Below, piece after piece: positions 17,533 through 24,893 of a stretch of DNA of 61,043 nt. This DNA is from Chitinivibrionales bacterium (GTDB lineage Bacteria > Fibrobacterota > Chitinivibrionia > Chitinivibrionales > JANQEN01). The notes beneath the pieces were generated by a model, which did no database searches, was not told where the DNA came from, and saw only the letters and a program-made list of their open reading frames with translations. The position numbers and the translations under genes are program-made. Location of the stretch: positions 1 through 61,043 of the forward strand of contig JANQEN010000277.1 of the NCBI GenBank assembly GCA_028278335.1, written 5' to 3'. Positions within the stretch are counted from its first letter, which is position 1; every line of letters begins with the position of its first letter.

Positions 17533-18183
17533 ATGGAAGTTAAAATTAATAATAAAGCGCTACATAAAATTTGTAAGTTTAAGTTTTACTCACAGCTCTT
17601 GAGTAATATGTATAAAGAGAATGAAACCTATGTGAACGGAGTTCATCAGAAACTGCTTATTGAAGAAGCACAATGGTTTGAGCGAAATTCGCATAGAATA
17701 AAAAACTCATTGCAGTCATTTGATTTTACGCATATTGAACGATATTTTAAGAAACTCACTGACAATTCATATCTTTCAATTCTGGGTCCTTTTATTTTTC
17801 TTTACATAAATGTTACTCTATTCTTTAAATATTACCTTCTTCAAGTTAAATATTTAAAACAACACGGTAAGGGTTATACTGAAAAGTTAATGCAATTACA
17901 GATTACACCTGCGGCTTTTATTATTGAAAGATTTTTGGTGTTCCCTAAGTTTCTTTTAAATTTTGTGTTTAGTTATAATGTTGAGCGATTTCTTTTGTCA
18001 AGCATGTATTGTTTTTTAATATTTGTTAGGTCTTTAACTTTTTTAAATCTTCAGATTTCATTATTTGCTTTTGCGCTTTTAGTTGGCCTATTTGTTAGAG
18101 TACAAATGGGTTTTAGCAATGCACTTGAGAAAAGAAATGCAAACCAGAGTAAAAAGTCAAAATATGTAACAATAACCGAATAA
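17533..18183 (+). CDS. Membrane protein of unknown function
   Basis: 216 residues. The first 80 are hydrophilic and helical; hydrophobic segments follow at about 82-103, 125-150, 152-172 and 174-192, then a basic tail (KRNANQSKKSK). The ATG follows AAGGTGA by 4 nt. I recognise no family. It lies between composite elements A and B and has an AT-rich, Phe/Leu/Asn-rich composition typical of the accessory genes here. It could be a cargo or passenger gene (inference). Confidence 0.55.
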   Translation: MEVKINNKALHKICKFKFYSQLLSNMYKENETYVNGVHQKLLIEEAQWFERNSHRIKNSLQSFDFTHIERYFKKLTDNSYLSILGPFIFLYINVTLFFKYYLLQVKYLKQHGKGYTEKLMQLQITPAAFIIERFLVFPKFLLNFVFSYNVERFLLSSMYCFLIFVRSLTFLNLQISLFAFALLVGLFVRVQMGFSNALEKRNANQSKKSKYVTITE

Positions 18184-18287
18184 AAAACATAGCAAATATA
18201 GATTGAATAGAATCCAACTCTGAAGAGCGGAACCAAAATCAGCTGGACACAATTCCATAATATTTAATAGAAAGATTTATAATGTGG

Positions 18288-18306
18288 CCTGGATCTTTGA
18301 TCCAGG
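18288..18306 (+). repeat. REP-like palindrome, copy 4
   Basis: CCTGGATC-TTT-GATCCAGG preceded by AATGTGG and followed by TCTCTCA; left end of composite element B. Confidence 0.85.
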
Positions 18307-18487
18307 TCTCTCATGTTTCGAGTTAGTAATTTTTACATATACGTGAAGGTGTAAAAACAATCAATACAGTACAGCATAAGCACATATACCAGGAATAGAT
18401 GTGGTGACGGATATTGCTACTATACATATCAAGCTTATTAATCCTCATGTCCTAAGGGTTGACGTTACCTAGTGAAAAAAAATGAAA

Positions 18488-18506
18488 CCTGGATCTGTGA
18501 TCCAGG
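18488..18506 (-). repeat. REP-like palindrome, copy 5
   Basis: CCTGGATC-TGT-GATCCAGG preceded by ATGAAA and followed by TCATGAAG; right end of element B and first half of a tandem duplication. Confidence 0.85.
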
Positions 18507-18543
18507 TCATGAAGTTGACGTTACAAAGCGAAAAAAGATAAAT

Positions 18544-18562
18544 TCTGGATCACAGATCCAGG
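18544..18562 (-). repeat. REP-like palindrome, copy 6 (tandem duplicate of copy 5)
   Basis: TCTGGATC-ACA-GATCCAGG with one arm mismatch, followed by CCATATAA. The stretch from GTTGACGTTAC (18515) to this palindrome repeats the stretch ending in copy 5, about 56 bp apart. Confidence 0.8.
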
Positions 18563-18648
18563 CCATATAATTTAGTTACATTTAGAAAATACAAATAACA
18601 TTTCAGCTGTATGATTTCAACAAGTGATATAAGGAAGACTGTCTATTA

Positions 18649-18948
18649 ATGAATTCTGACCAAATTGACAATTTGTTGACTAAGCAAAACTCAAATTCAT
18701 GGTACATCCCACTTGTCATAGTTTTATATTTAATTGGATTATTTCCTTCAACAGTTGCTAGCTTTGCTCTTGCTGATAAGGTTGGAAATGCAATCTTCGA
18801 GCTTCCATATTGGATTGCATTTGCAATTATAACTATCTTAGCGATTTTTTGTATAAAAATAAGGGGAAAAATTAGGATATTACCGTTTACAATTTACTTA
18901 TCAGCTTGTGTTTACTGGTCTTTTGGTTTCTTAGATATTTTATTTTAA
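18649..18948 (+). CDS. Small membrane protein of unknown function
   Basis: 99 residues. A short polar N-terminus is followed by three hydrophobic segments (about 19-42, 52-70, 78-98). There is a possible AAGGA Shine-Dalgarno, but 18 nt before the ATG, so translation may be weak. It lies between composite element B and the RAYT element. No family recognised; could be a passenger gene. Confidence 0.45.
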   Translation: MNSDQIDNLLTKQNSNSWYIPLVIVLYLIGLFPSTVASFALADKVGNAIFELPYWIAFAIITILAIFCIKIRGKIRILPFTIYLSACVYWSFGFLDILF

Positions 18949-18989
18949 ACACAACAAATAATATAAAAAAAAAGTAGTAAACAATGTGG

Positions 18990-19008
18990 CCTGGATCTCT
19001 GATCCAGG
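18990..19008 (+). repeat. REP-like palindrome, copy 7
   Basis: CCTGGATC-TCT-GATCCAGG preceded by AACAATGTGG and followed by TCTCTCA; 31 bp before the RAYT start codon. Confidence 0.9.
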
Positions 19009-19039
19009 TCTCTCACATATAAAAATTTGAGTCCAAAAA

Positions 19040-19633
19040 ATGTCTGAAAAAAATCTTAAAAACAAACATTACAACATACCAGGACACGCTCATGGATTAA
19101 CCTTTTCCTGTTTTAAAGGTATTCCTTTCTTTAATGACAATGCAACCTGTGAAAGCTTTTTATTGGAGTTAGAGCGTACTCGCAGGGAGTTTAGTATTCT
19201 AATATGGGCTTATGTGCTTATGCCAAATCATGTGCATTTGCTTATATGGCCTACTAAAAAGGATTATGATATATCAAAGATATGTAAATCACTCAAAGGC
19301 CGCTTTGCTAGAAGGCATATTGCGCATTTGAAGAAAGTAGAAAATAATACTCTATTAACAAGATGCACTGTCATTGAAAAAGGTGTTAATAAACATAGGG
19401 TTTGGCAAAGGGGAGGTGGCTTTGATAGGAATGTTTGGAATGCAAAAGATATTGGAAATACTATATCGTACATTGAAGCAAATCCAATACGACAAGGATT
19501 AGCTTTTCAATCAGAAGAATGGAAGTGGTCTTCTGCATATTCACGGAAAACAAAAATTGGCTTAATACCAGATGATTGTACAATGCATATTAGGCTTGGT
19601 AATCCTCAAAGTCGGAGAGTTGACATTGTATAA
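19040..19633 (+). CDS. REP-associated tyrosine transposase (RAYT, Y1 family)
   Basis: 197-residue single-strand DNA nuclease of the IS200/IS605-like Y1 superfamily, RAYT branch, which processes REP palindromes. The metal-binding HUH motif is MPNHVHLLIWP (HVH). The presumed catalytic Tyr lies in ISYIEANPIRQGL, followed by EEWKWSSAYS, a typical RAYT block. The N-terminal PGHAHGLTFSCFKG also fits. No good Shine-Dalgarno precedes the ATG. It is intact and bracketed by inverted palindromes of a family scattered through 14.9-22.2 kb. Confidence 0.88.
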   Translation: MSEKNLKNKHYNIPGHAHGLTFSCFKGIPFFNDNATCESFLLELERTRREFSILIWAYVLMPNHVHLLIWPTKKDYDISKICKSLKGRFARRHIAHLKKVENNTLLTRCTVIEKGVNKHRVWQRGGGFDRNVWNAKDIGNTISYIEANPIRQGLAFQSEEWKWSSAYSRKTKIGLIPDDCTMHIRLGNPQSRRVDIV

Positions 19634-19648
19634 CTGCAATAGGTGAAA

Positions 19649-19667
19649 CCTGGATCAAAGATCCAGG
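19649..19667 (-). repeat. REP-like palindrome, copy 8
   Basis: CCTGGATC-AAA-GATCCAGG preceded by GTGAAA and followed by CCACATAAAT; right end of the RAYT element. Confidence 0.9.
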
Positions 19668-19741
19668 CCACATAAATACTATTCGTTTTTATGAAAATGT
19701 GGATTCGCAGAAAAGATTGACTTTATAATTTGGAAACCATA

Positions 19742-20089
19742 ATGAGCAAAATATTATTCTTAGTCCTTTTTCTCATTGCCCCATTATTTGCGACTTCAGT
19801 GATTGACTTTGTATCAAAAGATTATCAAGGATCAATTATTGTAAATGACAATGAAGTCCCAGAACCAATTCAATTAAGGATTGGAAATGAAGAAAATGCT
19901 TTTGATATTGCAATAGCTGAGCTTGATTCTTTGAATTTCAATTATAATAGCAAATATGTCTTTGCGCTTTATAATACCAAAAATCAATTAAAAGATATTC
20001 CAGTATTTAAACTAATTGTAAAGGGAAGAAAGGGAACGCTTTATTTAAAAGACAAAGTACTCAAAGTTAAAGCCTATTGGAAGTTGTAA
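19742..20089 (+). CDS. Small secreted protein of unknown function
   Basis: 115 residues from ATG 19742 (MSKILFLVLFLIAPLFA), a clear signal peptide cleaved near residue 17. The mature part of about 98 residues is mostly beta-strand (YQGSIIVNDNEVPEPIQLRIG, KYVFALYN, FKLIVKGRKGTLYLKDKVLKV). The ATG at 19730 is less likely because it adds residues before the signal peptide. No recognised family; located immediately after the RAYT element. Confidence 0.5.
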   Translation: MSKILFLVLFLIAPLFATSVIDFVSKDYQGSIIVNDNEVPEPIQLRIGNEENAFDIAIAELDSLNFNYNSKYVFALYNTKNQLKDIPVFKLIVKGRKGTLYLKDKVLKVKAYWKL

Positions 20090-20202
20090 ACAATCATCTT
20101 GATGATAAGTTGCAGTAAAATCTAAGCTTGAAGAGTAGGGTAGGGTTCTGCAACTCTTTGGTGTCATAATTGTAAAAAATGAGTTATGAATGAAAGAAAA
20201 GA

Positions 20203-20571
20203 ATGAATAAACCTGGAAAAGGATATAAAGTTGACAGAAACGCAAAATCAAAGATGATTACAATGCGTATCACCAATAGTTTAATATATGTTGGGATTTT
20301 CTCTGTTATGTTTATAGCTCTTTTGTTTTTTGACCTGAATGATACATTTTTACAATACTCGATTTTGGGGCTATTTTGCGTTTTAATAATCTCACTTTTC
20401 TATGCTATAACCAGAAAACCAAATTGTAGTATATGTAGAGCCATCATGTCTAAATATGAAAATAAAGAATTAATTGATAATAAGACTGTCTGTACAATAA
20501 CATATTGTTGTGATAAATGTAAACTGTATTTTTATTATAAGTCTATTTCAATAGATCCTGGAATAAAGTAG
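20203..20571 (+). CDS. Small membrane protein with a C-terminal Cys cluster
   Basis: 122 residues. A basic N-terminus, two membrane helices (about 26-44 and 48-68), then a short soluble part carrying CSIC and CCDKC with a further Cys between. This looks like a zinc-ribbon-type site facing the cytoplasm. Weak Shine-Dalgarno (AAAGAAAAG). I do not recognise the family. Position between small orphan genes suggests accessory content. Confidence 0.5.
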   Translation: MNKPGKGYKVDRNAKSKMITMRITNSLIYVGIFSVMFIALLFFDLNDTFLQYSILGLFCVLIISLFYAITRKPNCSICRAIMSKYENKELIDNKTVCTITYCCDKCKLYFYYKSISIDPGIK

Positions 20572-20648
20572 TACGGGCCACCTATCTATACGTTTTGAAA
20601 ATAATGCAATAAATCATCACAACCGATCCTTGATATAGGAATACACCT

Positions 20649-21866
20649 ATGAATCGATTTCCGTTCAAATACCTTTGTGTTTTTATTATAATCACTCAAT
20701 GTTTCTTTTGCAGTTATAATGTTCAAACTTTTGATGATGTGAATTTTGAGATTATTGAACCACTGAAAGAGGTCATTGCTCAAGATTTAATTCCCTTTCA
20801 AGATAGCATACTACCCCAGATAGTTATTGATTCCTTGTCAAAGTATAGAGCAATTATCTTTGGTGAATTTCACAACATTCTTGAGGAGAGGAAGCTTGTT
20901 GCACATTTAGCATTAAGCTTAAGCCGTTTTGGAAATCAAATTGAAATATGTACTGAATGTCCCGATGCATTTTCTTGGATTTATGAATTAATATCCCTCG
21001 GTGAAGTGGAAAAATTACCGCAATGGGCTAAACACCTTATGATGGTTCCCGTACTTGATTCTGTACAAAACTATAACTCTCACCACAATGCGTCAATCAT
21101 GCTCCATTGTATTGATGTCAATTTTGCGCCCTATAATTTTAGTCAAAGTATAAGACATCTGGCTAATTATATGGAGATTAAAAAATTCAATGATTTTATA
21201 AAAGCGAATATCTATCATTCCTCTCGTGACTATGTTGCCAACTTGAACAAGCTTAAATCAATAATGGAACAAAATCCTGAGGAATTGGATTTGTCAAAGA
21301 GCCATAGATTTTATACTACAATTTTACGAATGGTTATCGCTGAGTTAACAAGCGTAGAGGTACGAAATCTTTGGAACTCCAACCATACCATTGCTGCAGG
21401 TATAAGAGAGGAATTAATCAAGTCAAATGCTGATAGTATCCTATCACAGTCTAAGGCAAACATAATTTTTCATAATGGTGCAAATCACGCTCAGAAGGGG
21501 TCCTATATGGGGTCACCAATTGAGTGGATTGGAGCATATTTACACTATCGCTCCCCCTACAGCAAAAACAATTCTATTTCAATAGTGGGTGTGCCATTAA
21601 AAGGTGAAACTCTCCATCCTACTAATTTAGAAAGATTTCATTTTAATCTTGGCAAGACTTCTAAACCAGATGATTTGTTCAGATTAGTTTCCCAGTATAA
21701 TAATGTGCAGTATTCATACCTTCCCCTCTCAAACCCCATTTTTAAAAACAAGAAAATCAGAGCACATTTTATTTTTGATAACAACCACGTTGTTATGCCA
21801 TTAAAAAATCTGTATGATGCATTTATAATTATTCCCAATGGAACCTATATTGGTATGCATTATTGA
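20649..21866 (+). CDS. Secreted protein of the EreA/ChaN-like superfamily
   Basis: 405 residues with an N-terminal signal; a CFFC stretch near residues 18-21 could be a lipobox. The GEFHNILEE motif (72-80) and a later His-rich block FHNGANHAQKG (about 273-283) are characteristic of the erythromycin-esterase/ChaN/TraB-like fold, where Glu and His residues bind metal or act in hydrolysis. The middle is helical. No partner gene is adjacent. Activity and substrate cannot be deduced; the superfamily link rests on these motifs only. Confidence 0.55.
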   Translation: MNRFPFKYLCVFIIITQCFFCSYNVQTFDDVNFEIIEPLKEVIAQDLIPFQDSILPQIVIDSLSKYRAIIFGEFHNILEERKLVAHLALSLSRFGNQIEICTECPDAFSWIYELISLGEVEKLPQWAKHLMMVPVLDSVQNYNSHHNASIMLHCIDVNFAPYNFSQSIRHLANYMEIKKFNDFIKANIYHSSRDYVANLNKLKSIMEQNPEELDLSKSHRFYTTILRMVIAELTSVEVRNLWNSNHTIAAGIREELIKSNADSILSQSKANIIFHNGANHAQKGSYMGSPIEWIGAYLHYRSPYSKNNSISIVGVPLKGETLHPTNLERFHFNLGKTSKPDDLFRLVSQYNNVQYSYLPLSNPIFKNKKIRAHFIFDNNHVVMPLKNLYDAFIIIPNGTYIGMHY

Positions 21867-21949
21867 TTTTTACATTACTGTATTTGTAAGCTTGTTTATT
21901 TCCAATGATTTTATAGAGTTGATATTGTACAGCGATAAAAAAGCTGAAA

Positions 21950-22113
21950 CCTGGATCACAGGAGGCTGTGTCATAACTCGTAAATTGGCTCATGTCATTA
22001 CGAGCGAAGCGCGGTAATCCCGCTTTTTGAGCTAATTGAAGGGATTGCCACGTCGCTCCGCTCCTCGCAATGACAACTTTTAATAATTATGACACAACCT
22101 GCACAGATCCAGG
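21950..22113 (-). repeat. REP-like palindrome, copy 9, split by a MITE
   Basis: The left half GAAACCTGGATCACAG ends at 21961 and the right half CACAGATCCAGGCCACATAAAT resumes at 22102. Removing 21962-22101 and one CACAG restores CCTGGATC-ACA-GATCCAGG, the same sequence as copy 6's core. This shows the MITE inserted after the palindrome existed. Confidence 0.85.
21962..22101. mobile_element. 140-bp MITE with 5-bp target duplication
   Basis: Terminal inverted repeats AGGCTGTGTCATAA (left) and TTATGACACAACCT (right), one mismatch, flanked by the direct repeat CACAG (21957-21961 and 22102-22106). The interior is itself palindromic: TGTCATTACGAGCGAAGCG against CGCTCCTCGCAATGACA. No coding capacity. 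The empty site is a REP palindrome. Confidence 0.8.
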
Positions 22114-22149
22114 CCACATAAATAGTTCTAATTTTGGGTGGTAGAGAAA

Positions 22150-22168
22150 CCTGAAACAATAATCCAGG
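22150..22168 (-). repeat. Degenerate REP-like palindrome, copy 10
   Basis: GAAACCTG-AAACAATAAT-CCAGG-TTACATAAC keeps the flanks and outer arms of the minus-orientation family but has lost the GGATC core on the left arm. It may serve as a terminator-side structure for the adjacent minus-strand gene. Confidence 0.55.
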
Positions 22169-22179
22169 TTACATAACTA

Positions 22180-23784
22180 TTACTCAATGATAATAGTAGA
22201 GACCATCGCATCTTTATTGATAATTAGCTTACACACATAGAGTCCCTTTGATAACCGATTGGTTTGATAAAGATCATCCATGGATACTGTGTAAACACCA
22301 TGAGCCGGAATATCATGTAGAGTATAATCGACTACCTCTTTACCCTGCACAGAATAAAGCTTAAGCTGCGCACTTTGATTTTTACCATGCGCTGTTGATG
22401 GTATTGTAATATGTAATCTGTTATTAGAATAATAGGGGGTTGTTATAGACTTTGACTGTGCATGCCGATGAGAAACACCAGTGCTGGTTTGAATCTGCAA
22501 ATCATCGATACAGATATCGCTTGCCCAGCTTTTTCCGGTAATCCCTCGAAATTTTAATCGAACCCGTTCTCCCTTAAAGGGTACCAAGCTTTGATTTACT
22601 TTAAACCATTCATCACCATGGTTGTCTTTCAGATGGAGGACTTCGTTTTTCCATTGACCATCCACCTCAATATCCAAATAGAGATTACCCATATGATTTG
22701 AATCACTGAACATGTGGCACCAAAATACTAGTTCAAGATCTGCATCCTTTGTATTAATTTTTGGTAGAATAAAGTCAGCCTTTTTATTAGGACTATTACT
22801 TCCCGATGCCTCGATATATATGTACTTACCATTCCCCGATGTATGGTCTCCATCCGGTCCTGTTACATTTGGTGAATTGCCAATTTTTGAAGGGGTTGGC
22901 CCAGAAAGCACAAGCCAATCCAAATCATCATTGGCAAATTGACTCCACCGATCAAAAAGAATGGTTCCACCGGTATCTAAATTATCAAAATCAACCATAT
23001 AGGGGAATTGAGTAATAAAAAATTCCTTCTCTATAGAAAATTTATCTTTACTCTCTGCTGTTATGGAAGAATTTGAAACACTTTGAATTCTAATTGAATA
23101 ATTGGAGCCCGTGGCCTGGTCACCAGGGATTATCCATTCATATTCTCCATCACTTTCAGTTGACGAAGCTATTGTAGATACGGTATTTCCATTATTTAGC
23201 AATTCAATTTTAACATTTTCTGTTATGCGGTCCTGCCAAGTAATTACAACCTGGCTATTCTGTTCCAGTTTTTCACCGCCATTAGGTGAGACCACAGAAA
23301 GGGCGACTGGCGCTATATATTGAGCCTCAAATTTTGTAAATACAGAGGTTGTAGCCCCCTCAACAGTTTTTGAGGTATTGTTTACTTCAATGGTACCGCT
23401 GGTATAGCGACCTGTTCCATTGTCTTCGGTACACTCAATCCAAAACTCATAGGTACCATCAGGAACCGGTTTGTCGTCCTGGCCTGTTAAATCCCAGGTG
23501 GCATTAATGGTGCCGTGACTTCTCCTGGATGCACCTGATAGGCCATCCACATCTCCGTTTGATATTCTTTCCCAGGTGTTTAAATGTCTGATATAATTTC
23601 TTGCCCAAAGTCCTACTGTTCTAATAAATTCCCCAGAGGGCGTTTGGATCCAAATTACCGTGCAGCTCTTTGGAGCAAAGCGACCGCCATATGATTTAGT
23701 GGTAGCGGTAATTTCAAGTTTCGCAAATGATGAAATGTAAAGTGAACTCAGGAAAATAATAATAAATTTGCCTGCTTTTCCCAT
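22180..23784 (-). CDS. Secreted multidomain protein with T9SS-like sorting domain
   Basis: 534 residues. Signal peptide (FIIIFLSSLYISSFA), then a DUF2271-like domain (KSYGGRFAPKSCTVIWIQ, GEFIRTVGLWARNY). A Kre9/Knh1-type beta domain follows (VVSPNGGEKLEQNSQVVITW, about 170-250), then a MAM/jelly-roll-like domain (about 260-430: YMVDFDNLDTGG, VRLKFRGITGKSWASDICID). The C-terminal sorting domain ends LSKGLYVCKLIINKDAMVS. Probably exported across the outer membrane and cell-surface attached or released. DUF2271 proteins are often linked to surface redox or polymer-binding; the exact role is unknown. Monocistronic, directly next to REP copy 10. Confidence 0.8.
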   Translation of the reverse strand: MGKAGKFIIIFLSSLYISSFAKLEITATTKSYGGRFAPKSCTVIWIQTPSGEFIRTVGLWARNYIRHLNTWERISNGDVDGLSGASRRSHGTINATWDLTGQDDKPVPDGTYEFWIECTEDNGTGRYTSGTIEVNNTSKTVEGATTSVFTKFEAQYIAPVALSVVSPNGGEKLEQNSQVVITWQDRITENVKIELLNNGNTVSTIASSTESDGEYEWIIPGDQATGSNYSIRIQSVSNSSITAESKDKFSIEKEFFITQFPYMVDFDNLDTGGTILFDRWSQFANDDLDWLVLSGPTPSKIGNSPNVTGPDGDHTSGNGKYIYIEASGSNSPNKKADFILPKINTKDADLELVFWCHMFSDSNHMGNLYLDIEVDGQWKNEVLHLKDNHGDEWFKVNQSLVPFKGERVRLKFRGITGKSWASDICIDDLQIQTSTGVSHRHAQSKSITTPYYSNNRLHITIPSTAHGKNQSAQLKLYSVQGKEVVDYTLHDIPAHGVYTVSMDDLYQTNRLSKGLYVCKLIINKDAMVSTIIIE

Positions 23785-24323
23785 ATCCCCCCCGGCTTTT
23801 AGCTGTTCTGTTGTTGGTAACTTTAGTATTTATACAGGTTTTACAAACAATATATTGAAAATTTTGGTAAAAAGCAGGTTTTTCTGAGAGTGATATGGAT
23901 TTCAAGAGGCTTTGCCACAATGGTAAAAAGCTGTCAATACAAGGAGCTGACAGTGGTATGACTGGATTTGTGGCTGACCAAGGAGTCTCTAAAATTGGCT
24001 TAAAAAGCTTGAGTTTTTGCAGGGGTTCACCAAGTCCTACGTTACGCCCATAATGACATGAGCCAATTTAAGAGTTATGACACAACCTCCACAGATCCAC
24101 GCATACGAATTGTCATTATTTGAGACTTAAGAGCCAATTTTGTAGTGGTTATAGGGGTAATCTCATAAATATTTATAAGTTTAGTGTACATGTTCAAGCT
24201 ATTTACTGATTTTTGTAAAATTCTGGCAAAAATATTGCTACCTAACTATATAAAAATGTGTATATTATTAATGAAAACGATAATCAACCGAAACTTTATA
24301 AGCATGAAAAGGAATTGTTTTAA
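23785..24323. other. Intergenic region with a second MITE-end remnant
   Basis: No gene. 24048-24090 matches one end of the 140-bp MITE, and TTGGCT/AGCCAA arms lie on either side of 24000-24070. The rest is AT-rich and should carry the promoter of the 24324 gene. Confidence 0.5.
24048..24100 (-). repeat. MITE end, second copy, abutting a REP remnant
   Basis: On the minus strand GAGGTTGTGTCATAAC, then TTAAATTGGCTCATGTCATTA, matches the left end of the 21962 MITE over about 40 bp. The flanking TGGATCTGTG resembles half of a REP palindrome, as at copy 9. The other end differs or is lost. Confidence 0.55.
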
Positions 24324-24818
24324 ATGAGATTAAAAAGCTCTCTTCTGAAGTTAGTATCATCAATCTATATGTTATTATTTGTGTTCTGTTCTTTAAGTAC
24401 TGCTCCAGAAGAAGTAGTGGAGGAAAAGTCTAAAGTAACAATTGATGGTGTCTGTAGTGCGTCTCATAAATCCCTTATAAAGGGTGGGTATGTTAATAAC
24501 ACATGGGCGGTAATTTACCTGTATAATGGCTCAACCTATGATTACCATATGTTTGCCTATGGAGCATCAACTGGTGATACTGCGAACGTGATCTATACTG
24601 ATACTGTTCATATGGATTTTGTTTCTGGACCATGGACAGACAAAAATTTAGGTATTGAAAGACTTACACCAGGAACAACCTATAACTACATGTTTAGATC
24701 ATATTTACCTAATTTGCCTGACCATCAAACACTCTGGGGCACCTTTACTACCACCTTTAAAAAACATCATCATTATCCCAATTCTGGTCATATACATGGA
24801 AGAAGAAGAACAAAATAA
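24324..24818 (+). CDS. Secreted lipoprotein-like protein of unknown function
   Basis: 164 residues. Hydrophobic signal with Cys22 (LLFVFC), so probably a lipoprotein. The mature part is beta-rich and FN3-like (GGYVNNTWAVIYLYNGSTYDYHMFAYG, LTPGTTYNYMFRSYLP), ending in a His/Arg-rich tail (KKHHHYPNSGHIHGRRR) that could bind metal. It lies 75 bp upstream of the three-TGA Omp28-like gene on the same strand and may be co-transcribed with it. No recognised family. Confidence 0.6.
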   Translation: MRLKSSLLKLVSSIYMLLFVFCSLSTAPEEVVEEKSKVTIDGVCSASHKSLIKGGYVNNTWAVIYLYNGSTYDYHMFAYGASTGDTANVIYTDTVHMDFVSGPWTDKNLGIERLTPGTTYNYMFRSYLPNLPDHQTLWGTFTTTFKKHHHYPNSGHIHGRRRTK

Positions 24819-24893
24819 TCATGACGGATAAAGATTTGAAAAATTAAATAATCTATTGTGTACTTAACTTAAATTCTAACAAGGGAGGACAAC

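Larger units (their letters stand above)
18284..18510. mobile_element. Composite element B bounded by inverted REP palindromes
   Basis: Homologous to element A end to end: a plus-orientation palindrome at 18288-18306, an interior with GAGTTAGTAAT, GTGAAGGTGTAAA and AGATGTGGTGACGGAT, and a minus-orientation palindrome at 18488-18506. The right end is tandemly duplicated: GTTGACGTTAC-to-palindrome recurs once more, giving copy 6. Confidence 0.6.
18984..19673 (+). mobile_element. RAYT element with inverted REP ends
   Basis: A single-gene element. The Y1 transposase gene at 19040-19633 is enclosed by a plus-orientation palindrome (18990-19008, after AACAATGTGG) and a minus-orientation palindrome (19649-19667, before CCACATAAAT). 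The same two ends bound composite elements A and B, making this the probable autonomous source. Confidence 0.7.

Noticed and set aside
22102..22168. Att site or integron-like recombination site
   Set aside because: Explained by the MITE target duplication and a degenerate REP copy; no integrase is present.
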